Below, in pieces: positions 1-5,936 of a stretch of DNA of 12,852 nucleotides. The stretch spans positions 1 through 12,852 of the forward strand of contig DEVX01000060.1 of NCBI GenBank assembly GCA_002363515.1, written 5' to 3'. Below the pieces are notes generated by a model that saw only the letters and a program-made list of their open reading frames with translations, searched no databases and was not told where the DNA came from. Source of the DNA: Candidatus Saccharibacteria bacterium UBA3225. Lineage in GTDB: Bacteria; Patescibacteriota; Saccharimonadia; Saccharimonadales; Saccharimonadaceae. Numbering within the stretch: position 1 is the stretch's first letter; each line of letters begins with the position of its first letter. The position numbers and the translations under genes were made by a program.

Positions 1-1411
1 AACATTAACCATAAACGCACTAGAAGGCAACACGCAAACCTCTGCTGCCGACGAAGAGAAAATAAAGCAGCGAAACGCCGAGCACGCTAAGGTCAAAGCT
101 ATTTCAGCTATAAACGAGACGTCAATACTTATCGACCAAAGCATAAAACTTAAACCAGTAGTAATCCCAGATTATGCAGAAAATAAGGGCCTCTCGTACA
201 AGACCAGCGACGCTAGCATTGCAACTGTAGACGAAAATGGAAAAGTTACCCCGAAGAAAGTTGGCGATGTAACCATAACGATTATATCCGCAGATGGCCC
301 AACAAAAGACGTAAAAATACACGTCGTTAAACCAATTTCCGTCGAGAAAATCAATATCAATCCCACAGCCCTCACCTTAAGCATTGGTAAAACTGCCACA
401 ATAAGAGCCGAGGCATTGCCACGAAACGCCATAGATAGAACCATTACTTGGACTAGCAGTAACCCACAATCCGTCACAGTTACTCAAACCGGAGTGGTTA
501 AAGCAGTTGGGCCCGGAAAAGCCACAATCATCGTCGCCTCAAAGGATAAATCTGTCACGGCCACCGCATTGGTGACCGTACAGGGTGGCGCAATGGACGG
601 CTCTCTAGAAACCGAACCTGCACCAGTAGGCAAAAACGCACCCAAAAACCTAGATTTTAGAGCCGCTACGCGTAAAATTATCAACCCGCACCGAAGTGAC
701 TTTAACTGGTGTAACTACGAATCAAAAATTAAAGAACTTGGCGGATATACGGCCTACATCAAGAGTCTTGGTGGAATCTTTGCGGATAATGTGAATAAGA
801 AATTCAAAGTCAAAACCGCCGCAGAGCTACAATATGCAGCAGAGTACATCTGGGGGCTTTGGACAATTTGGGGGCCAGATTACGACAATGGCAAAACATA
901 CCACAAATGGGGTCTTGGCGCGGCCGACGGCTTCCACAATTGCCATGGCGACCGTCATGCTGGCTCTGGCTACTCGCAGGCAGAAATTAATGACTTGTTA
1001 TCTAAAAAGAGAAAAGTGCGCACAAACTGTAACGCATCTCAAACTACATTCAATAAAACAACCGATTTGTTCCAAATCGACGCTACGAAATTTATAACTC
1101 AAACAAAGATGAGTCCAGTGGGCAGAATGACTAAGACTAACCAACTTCAGGTTGGCGACTGGGTTCACTTCTTCAGGAAGCCAGGTTATAAGAAATGGGG
1201 GCACGTTGCTATAGTAGGTGAAGTATACGATGATTACGTCATAATGTACGAAGGCGGAGGCCGCTTCGTAGAATCAACTTACTTTAAACACAAGCTCAAA
1301 CGCACGGGCGACGGCAAACTTAGCGATAGCTACTCCCACTTTAAATCGTGGTTCGGTGTTAGGCCGTTCAAGATTGATCAAAGCGTATATCTAAAAGGCA
1401 TGAACCCATGA
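1..1411 (+). CDS. Big_2 stalk protein with C-terminal papain-like (NlpC/P60- or CHAP-like) hydrolase domain, 5'-truncated (A1)
   Basis: The reading frame is open from the window edge (first full codon at base 2) to TGA at 1409-1411, giving 469 visible codons; the true start lies upstream. The first visible residues (LTINALEG, then a charged linker) match the place in A2 (3327-5246) where its second membrane helix ends, so a pilin-like membrane hairpin is probably just outside the window. Two Big_2-type Ig-like domains follow, at about codons 31-110 and 112-195; the first has the typical core ending ASIATVDENGKVTPKKVGD. The C-terminal ~255 residues resemble the C-terminus of A2. They contain LDFR, GGYxxYIxSLGG, NCNxSQ (Cys codon 1028-1030), LQVGDWVH and WGHVAIVGEV (His codon 1202-1204), then YEGGGRF. 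The GDxVH...HVAIV block with an upstream Cys suggests a papain-like fold amidase or peptidase, a weak-similarity call. It is probably extracellular and membrane-anchored. Its stop overlaps the next gene's start (ATGA), implying coupled translation. Confidence 0.88.
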   Translation, partial: TLTINALEGNTQTSAADEEKIKQRNAEHAKVKAISAINETSILIDQSIKLKPVVIPDYAENKGLSYKTSDASIATVDENGKVTPKKVGDVTITIISADGPTKDVKIHVVKPISVEKININPTALTLSIGKTATIRAEALPRNAIDRTITWTSSNPQSVTVTQTGVVKAVGPGKATIIVASKDKSVTATALVTVQGGAMDGSLETEPAPVGKNAPKNLDFRAATRKIINPHRSDFNWCNYESKIKELGGYTAYIKSLGGIFADNVNKKFKVKTAAELQYAAEYIWGLWTIWGPDYDNGKTYHKWGLGAADGFHNCHGDRHAGSGYSQAEINDLLSKKRKVRTNCNASQTTFNKTTDLFQIDATKFITQTKMSPVGRMTKTNQLQVGDWVHFFRKPGYKKWGHVAIVGEVYDDYVIMYEGGGRFVESTYFKHKLKRTGDGKLSDSYSHFKSWFGVRPFKIDQSVYLKGMNP

Positions 1412-1932
1412 AGACAAATACTAACCATAAAATTAATCTAATAGCGCCAATCATCGTTAGCGCTGTCGCAATCGCTGTCATAATAGTTATCTGCATCATC
1501 CTAGTAAATATAAATTCAAACAATATAGAGGACGAGATTCGCGAAGCTATCAACTCAGGGGTTCTCGAAAAAGACTACTCACCCTTAATGAAGCTCAGCA
1601 AAGAGCTAATCGGGCAAAAAGTTTTTCTAGACGACGCCGAAGAAAAGTTTTCAAACGAAGAAGACTTGTACGACTTCTATGTCACAGAGAATAATGGCTA
1701 TATTGCAGACAAAAGTTCGAGCGAAAGAATTACATTCGACATTATTATCGAAGAAGCGGACGCGCCACCTACCTTAATTGATTTCGTTTATCACGAGACT
1801 ATCGGAGACAATGACTCTTTCGTCATGAAATCAAGCGAAAACACTTTCCAACATTTTAATGGTTACGTTACCAATGAGTTCAATAATATCGACGAAGCTC
1901 TAAGGGATCATCTAATCGTAAGGGAGGATTAG
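1408..1932 (+). CDS. Small bitopic membrane protein, paralogue family B (B1)
   Basis: This 174-residue protein has no function I recognise. A short cytoplasmic N-terminus is followed by one hydrophobic helix (about residues 11-34, Ile/Val/Ala-rich) and an acidic extracellular domain, which implies an N-in, C-out signal-anchor topology. The end of the domain carries a pattern shared with B2, B4 and the protein at 8989: an IG-type turn (LSKELIGQ, 63-70), a strand RITFDI (107-112), then FQHFNGYVTNEFNNIDEAL (147-165) and a final amphipathic helix. Start choice: the ATG overlaps the TGA of A1 and has AAAGG 9 bases upstream, inside A1. It ends in AGGGAGG sequence that serves as the ribosome site of the next gene. 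Because a family member follows both hydrolase genes, a partner, chaperone or self-protection role is possible, but that is inference only. Confidence 0.87.
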   Translation: MKTNTNHKINLIAPIIVSAVAIAVIIVICIILVNINSNNIEDEIREAINSGVLEKDYSPLMKLSKELIGQKVFLDDAEEKFSNEEDLYDFYVTENNGYIADKSSSERITFDIIIEEADAPPTLIDFVYHETIGDNDSFVMKSSENTFQHFNGYVTNEFNNIDEALRDHLIVRED

Positions 1933-1937
1933 CTAAC

Positions 1938-2534
1938 ATGCAAAATCAAAATCAAATACTAAGCCCCATGTCGCCAATCAGCCAGGCGCCACAAACCCCT
2001 GCGTCAACACCGCAGCAATTCAGTAAAAAATCCACCATTATTATCATCGCTTCAGCTATTGTAGTAGCTGCAATTATAATTGCAGCTACAATCGTCATTC
2101 TGAATATTCACAACCAAAAAACACCCTCCGACGGCAAAACGCCAGAAAACATAGACGGGGTCGCTAAAGAAATAAACGAATTTAACGAAAAAGAGGACGG
2201 CACTAAAAATACACAAACGCTTGTACATTATTCGTCTCTCCCCGGCACAACCAGTCTTACCGAACTAAAGAGCACAATCGGGAATTCCGGGAAAATAGAA
2301 ATAGACGGCAATTCGGGTAGCATCGATTTTGGTGACGATGACGAATATATCTCGTTCGACATTGATGGCGACCAGGTAAGTAATTTTATATATACTAAGG
2401 ACCAAGGCGACTACGCAATCTTCATTCAGGAAACCGATACGGGAACATTCGAATATTATAGCGGCATAGGTACATATGCTGTAGAGACAAAACAAGAGGC
2501 AATCTCCCTATATCTCAAAACAAAGCAGGAATAA
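1938..2534 (+). CDS. Small bitopic membrane protein, paralogue family B, Gln/Pro-rich N-terminus (B2)
   Basis: This 198-residue protein of unknown function begins with a Gln/Pro/Ser-rich cytoplasmic tail (1-30), followed by one strongly hydrophobic helix (about 33-56). A low-complexity linker leads to an extracellular domain. From about residue 107 (LTELKSTIG) it follows the B-family pattern: EYISFDIDGD (136-145), IYTKDQGDYAIF, FEYYSGIGTY and a terminal QEAISLYL helix. The first residues, MQNQNQILSPMSPIS, resemble those of the next gene product (MQDQNYIQLQPIS), so a cytoplasmic tail may be shared between otherwise different proteins. The ribosome site GGGAGG (1922-1927) lies in the end of B1, 10 bases before ATG. 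Only 5 bases separate it from B1, so cotranscription is likely. Confidence 0.87.
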   Translation: MQNQNQILSPMSPISQAPQTPASTPQQFSKKSTIIIIASAIVVAAIIIAATIVILNIHNQKTPSDGKTPENIDGVAKEINEFNEKEDGTKNTQTLVHYSSLPGTTSLTELKSTIGNSGKIEIDGNSGSIDFGDDDEYISFDIDGDQVSNFIYTKDQGDYAIFIQETDTGTFEYYSGIGTYAVETKQEAISLYLKTKQE

Positions 2535-2538
2535 AGCG

Positions 2539-2547
2539 TGATATAAT
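2539..2547 (+). promoter_or_regulatory. Candidate internal extended -10 promoter
   Basis: The sequence TGATATAAT fits an extended -10 element (TGn plus a perfect TATAAT) just after the B2 stop and 45 bases before the ATG at 2593. No convincing -35 is visible, which extended -10 promoters can lack. A flanking inverted repeat (AAGCGT 2534-2539, ACGCTT 2560-2565) brackets the element. It could give B3 and the genes after it their own transcript. This is sequence pattern only. Confidence 0.45.
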
Positions 2548-2592
2548 CATAACAGCATAACGCTTATGTAGAAACTAATATAGGGTCAATCA

Positions 2593-3330
2593 ATGCAAGA
2601 TCAAAACTATATACAACTTCAACCAATCTCAACGGTTAACGTCGCCAAACAGAAAAAACTTAAATTGGTTTTTATTATAGTCTCAATCGTAATTATCGTC
2701 CTAGCCATAATCGCCACCTGCATTTTGATTTTTAAAGAAAAAAATACCATTTTCGTTATTAATCAAGGCTGGAGCATTACGAGAGACGAAAGAAGTAACG
2801 AAAACATCATCAACTTAGCTCTAGAAGTCGAAAACACCTCAAAAAACAAATATGCAAGCGACATAACGGTAGCTGCAGAAGTATACGATAATGGTAAGGA
2901 AGTCGCAACTATCGCGGATGCATGCTATATCGAATACTTAGCCCCAAACGATAAGGCCTACTGCGCAAGCAATATAATTCAAGAAGGCGACTACAATATC
3001 GCAGATATGGCATTTACGATTAACGGTAAAACCTTAAAATATAGCAATTACAACACTAACGAGCAAACAAATAGCAGCTCATTTGAGGTTGCCGATATTG
3101 ATGACGAAAATAAGGATAATATAGCCTGTACAATCAGAAATAATAGTAGCGTCTCTGTAAACAATCCAATCGCGACTATCGTGTTTTACAAAGACGGAAA
3201 GATCATAGGTGGCGCTAGCGGCGAGATAGAAGAAGAAACACTTCCGGCAAACGGAGAAACATCAATCAAATTCTACGGAAACCGCATCCAGGAATACGAC
3301 GAATACAAAATAGGTGTAACCGGTATATGA
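2593..3330 (+). CDS. Bitopic membrane protein with two FxLYD-like extracellular domains (B3)
   Basis: This 245-residue protein has a short Gln-rich cytoplasmic tail, one membrane helix (about 24-47) and two tandem beta-rich extracellular segments. Segment 1 (about 55-145) contains INLALEVENTSKNKYASDI, then AEVYDNGKEV and LAPNDKAY. Segment 2 (about 162-245) contains IRNNSSVSVNN, then IVFYKDGKIIGG and LPANGET. The order 'strand with N-T/N-S, strand with aromatic-D-x-G-K, then L-x-P/A-N-x-x' resembles the FxLYD family, small Ig-like domains common on bacterial surface proteins. Cys111 and Cys124 could form a disulfide. Unlike B1/B2/B4 it lacks the family B C-terminal pattern. AGGG (2582-2585) precedes ATG by 7 bases, and the stop overlaps the A2 start (ATGA), so translation is probably coupled to A2. 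Its function is unknown; accessory or adhesive roles are possible. Confidence 0.85.
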   Translation: MQDQNYIQLQPISTVNVAKQKKLKLVFIIVSIVIIVLAIIATCILIFKEKNTIFVINQGWSITRDERSNENIINLALEVENTSKNKYASDITVAAEVYDNGKEVATIADACYIEYLAPNDKAYCASNIIQEGDYNIADMAFTINGKTLKYSNYNTNEQTNSSSFEVADIDDENKDNIACTIRNNSSVSVNNPIATIVFYKDGKIIGGASGEIEEETLPANGETSIKFYGNRIQEYDEYKIGVTGI

Positions 3331-5246
3331 AAAACAAGCTCCCAACCATACTAGCCGTACTTGCGATCATACTTACGTTAATGCTTGCTATTACGCCAAA
3401 AGCATACGTATTCGCAGGCGGCGACGCGTGTTCAATAGCGGGAAGTTCAGATCCACTACTTTGCGGCAATCAACATAGCGACGAAGAGCTAGAATTAATG
3501 ATGCGCGTCAAAGATGTCCTACATGTTGTTTTTACGGCAATCGGCATTATAGCTGTCGTAGTAATTATTATTGCAGGCATACGGCTGATGTTGTCGAAAG
3601 GCGAAGCACAAAAAATATCCCAAGCAAAAATGGCAATATTTTACTCTATTAGTGGCCTAGTAGTAACTTTTTGCGCATTCGCATTTACGGATTTAGTAAT
3701 CGGTGCCATTTATGGACAGCTACCAGGCGAAACTGTAGCAACAACTCCAGACAAAAATCGCAACGAAGTTAAGGCAATCAGCTTGATGCGCAAAATCGCC
3801 ATGACCGTTGGTCAAACTCTGCAAATTAACCCAAGGGTAATTCCGGATTACGCTACGGATCAAAGCCTCAGCTATAAATCAAAAAATGCGTCTATTGCAA
3901 ACGTAAATAATGCGGGTGAAGTTACAGCCGTAAAAAAAGGCGAAACAGATATCGTCGTATCGTCAAAAAACGGCGTCAAGAACCAAACCACAATCGTAGT
4001 CTACGACAAAACATTGGCCGAAAGAATAGTAGTCAGCCCCACCACCGTATCGTTGCCGGTAGGCCGGACTGTTCAGGTAACAGCAACGGTTTTCCCAACA
4101 AATGCAACCGACAAAACCCTAAAATGGACAAGCGCCAACGAAAAAATAGCTAAAGTAAACATAGGCGGTCTCATTTCGGCCATCGCGCCAGGCGACACAA
4201 TAATCACGGTCAAGACAAAAAACGATAATGCCTCACAGCCAGGAGTCCAGGGAATTATCAAAGTACACGTAGAGAGTCCTGATAAAGGCTACGTCGTCAA
4301 TCCTTACAATCCAGATGACGGCGGCAATACCGGAAGTGGCAAAGAAACTACAGGAGCCACGACAAACGTAAAGTATTCCGGATGGCTAGATTTCCGCGAA
4401 GAGACCAGGCAGATCGTTAAGAAAAATATGGACGGTATCAATTGGCAAAATCACGATTCTTTCCTAAAATCGCACGGTGGATATGCCAACTATATTAATA
4501 GTTTAGGAGGAGTGTTCTCAAAATTTGGCGGCAAAGATGAAAAAATCCCAATCAAAACCGCCGCCGACTTACAAGAAGCAGCAGAATACTTCTTTGGCAT
4601 CTTCTCAATTTACGGGTCAGACTATAGCGCAGGCGGTCGTTGGCCAGTCTGGGGAGAAGACCATAATAGTCACGGAGTCGCCAAAAAGGGAACGCCTGAC
4701 GGGTTCTATTATGGCTACGAGGACCGAAAATATAGAAAATCAAAAGACTCAAAACCATGTGGAAGGCATGTCCAAATGGCTATAGACTTTGAGTTTGGCA
4801 AAGGCTACAAGGGCGAGAGTTGCATTAAGAAGCGCATCCGTGGCAACTGTAACTATAGCCAAGATAGTTTTATCCGCCAAACAAACCTAAAACTGCCATC
4901 ATCTAGCAATAGCTGGACATCTAAGAGCACATACCACAATAGTTCTAAAATTAAACACACCAATGAGCTACAGGTTGGCGATTGGGTTCATTACTATTCA
5001 GGCGGAGAATGGAAACATATCGCGATAGTTGGAGAGGTATATCAAGACATAGTAGTGCTTTATGATGGCGGAGGACGTTTTAATAGAAGTATGCACTACA
5101 AAAAAATCATGTACCGCAATACAGACTCGCTGAAAGGTACGGAATATGACAACTATAGTAAATGGGACGCCGTACGCTTATGGGATATCGACCAGAACGT
5201 AACTCTGAAGGGAATTAACGATAAGCCAAAAAATTGGATTTGGTAA
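3327..5246 (+). CDS. T4SS_pilin-like membrane hairpin / two Big_2 domains / papain-like hydrolase fusion (A2)
   Basis: This is the full-length form of the A architecture, 639 residues. A signal peptide (1-30, likely cut near YVFA-GG) is followed by a short ectodomain with Cys35 and Cys46. Two membrane helices (about 68-88 and 103-127) are joined by the basic loop KGEAQKISQAK. This layout, with the motif G-[DE]-x-x-K-[IL]-x-x-A-K, matches CPR T4SS_pilin proteins. Big_2 domains follow at about 148-226 and 231-316, then a Gly/Ser/Thr linker. The C-terminal domain (about 352-639) has NCNYSQ (Cys508), LQVGDWVH (548-555), KHIAIVGEV (His564) and YDGGGRF (579-585), consistent with an NlpC/P60- or CHAP-like cysteine amidase/peptidase. 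No signature search was possible, so the exact family is uncertain. Predicted topology puts both ends outside the cell. The start overlaps the B3 stop, with AGGTG 10 bases upstream. A cell-wall substrate, its own or a host's, is inferred. Confidence 0.9.
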   Translation: MKNKLPTILAVLAIILTLMLAITPKAYVFAGGDACSIAGSSDPLLCGNQHSDEELELMMRVKDVLHVVFTAIGIIAVVVIIIAGIRLMLSKGEAQKISQAKMAIFYSISGLVVTFCAFAFTDLVIGAIYGQLPGETVATTPDKNRNEVKAISLMRKIAMTVGQTLQINPRVIPDYATDQSLSYKSKNASIANVNNAGEVTAVKKGETDIVVSSKNGVKNQTTIVVYDKTLAERIVVSPTTVSLPVGRTVQVTATVFPTNATDKTLKWTSANEKIAKVNIGGLISAIAPGDTIITVKTKNDNASQPGVQGIIKVHVESPDKGYVVNPYNPDDGGNTGSGKETTGATTNVKYSGWLDFREETRQIVKKNMDGINWQNHDSFLKSHGGYANYINSLGGVFSKFGGKDEKIPIKTAADLQEAAEYFFGIFSIYGSDYSAGGRWPVWGEDHNSHGVAKKGTPDGFYYGYEDRKYRKSKDSKPCGRHVQMAIDFEFGKGYKGESCIKKRIRGNCNYSQDSFIRQTNLKLPSSSNSWTSKSTYHNSSKIKHTNELQVGDWVHYYSGGEWKHIAIVGEVYQDIVVLYDGGGRFNRSMHYKKIMYRNTDSLKGTEYDNYSKWDAVRLWDIDQNVTLKGINDKPKNWIW

Positions 5247-5247
5247 T

Positions 5248-5742
5248 ATGAAGAAAAAGAGCATCATTATAACATCGTCAGTAGTATTACTTTTCTTAGT
5301 AATTACAATCACTACGGCAGCGATTATCTACGTTAATAAAACTCAAATCAGCCAACAAGCAGAAGATGACCAACCGTTCGATACGGATTATACCGACATG
5401 CAAAAAGTATATTACAACTTTGAAACAGAGATGCAACTCGACGAAATCAAACAATTCGCCAAAGGAATCAATGAAAAGATCGAGGTGCAAACCGGAGAAG
5501 ATTGGGGCAAAATTCTACTCGAAGATTCCCGCGAGTATATCGATTTTATGCCAGTTTCTTACGATGGAAATATATATGCGGAAGATATAATATACTACGA
5601 CAGAAGCGAAGGCGTTACGACTTATATCCTCAAGAGTGACTACTCCAAGTACACTCATTTCAATGGCGTTTCGGCAACCGAATTTGATACTATAGAGGAA
5701 GCAATCAGCGACCATATCCAATACACGAAATATCGAGAATAA
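5248..5742 (+). CDS. Small bitopic membrane protein, paralogue family B (B4)
   Basis: This 164-residue protein has an N-terminal signal anchor (KKK then a helix at about 5-29) and an acidic extracellular domain. The C-terminal half follows the B pattern: LDEIKQFAKGINEKIEV (64-80), SREYIDFMPV (94-103), DIIYYDRSEGVTTYIL, then YTHFNGVSATEFDTIEEAI (135-153) and a last helix. The end is closest to B1 (HFNGxxxxEFxxIxEAxxDHI/L), and each sits directly behind an A-type hydrolase gene. It starts one base after the A2 stop, and the ribosome site is weak (GGTAAT), so translation probably depends on A2. It is the last gene of the run, followed 14 bases later by a terminator. Its function is unknown; dedicated partner or protection against the linked hydrolase are the main alternatives. 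Confidence 0.87.
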   Translation: MKKKSIIITSSVVLLFLVITITTAAIIYVNKTQISQQAEDDQPFDTDYTDMQKVYYNFETEMQLDEIKQFAKGINEKIEVQTGEDWGKILLEDSREYIDFMPVSYDGNIYAEDIIYYDRSEGVTTYILKSDYSKYTHFNGVSATEFDTIEEAISDHIQYTKYRE

Positions 5743-5756
5743 AAACCAATATGGAT

Positions 5757-5787
5757 AAAACCCGCCAGTTTAGTTGGCGGGTTTTTT
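5757..5787. terminator. Bidirectional intrinsic terminator between convergent operons
   Basis: CCCGCCA (5761-5767) pairs with TGGCGGG (5775-5781) around a 7-base loop. The stem is extended by AAAA/TTTT, and six T residues follow on the + strand. Read on the - strand, the same hairpin is followed by TTTTAT, so it can stop both converging operons. It lies 14 bases after the B4 stop. Confidence 0.88.
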
Positions 5788-5900
5788 CTTATGTTGCACA
5801 ATTCTCAACTCTATAGAAGATGTCAGTCAGACAAGATAGCCACCCTATTCTAGAACACCAAAAACCAATAATATATTAATCGCTACAAAAGCCCCTGCCA

Positions 5901-5926
5901 GTGATATTGCGTAGCCGCAATATCAC
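5901..5926 (-). terminator. Perfect 11-bp hairpin just after the GH114-like gene
   Basis: GTGATATTGCG (5901-5911) and CGCAATATCAC (5916-5926) form a perfect 11-base-pair stem with a 4-base loop, 10 bases beyond the stop of the - strand gene. On the - strand the stem is followed by TGGCAGGGGCTTTTG, with no immediate T tract. It is therefore a poor intrinsic terminator and may instead protect the 3' end of the mRNA or bind protein. Confidence 0.42.
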
Positions 5927-5936
5927 TCTAAGAGCC

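Noticed and set aside
416..1411. Starting the first gene at ATG 416.
   Set aside because: The frame is open back to base 2 and encodes a complete Big_2 domain before 416. The codon at 416 falls inside the second Big_2 domain, so the gene is truncated by the window edge rather than starting there.
5821..5833. Short palindrome TGTC-AGTCA-GACA in the convergent spacer.
   Set aside because: Four-base arms are expected by chance, and no nearby promoter gives it a role.
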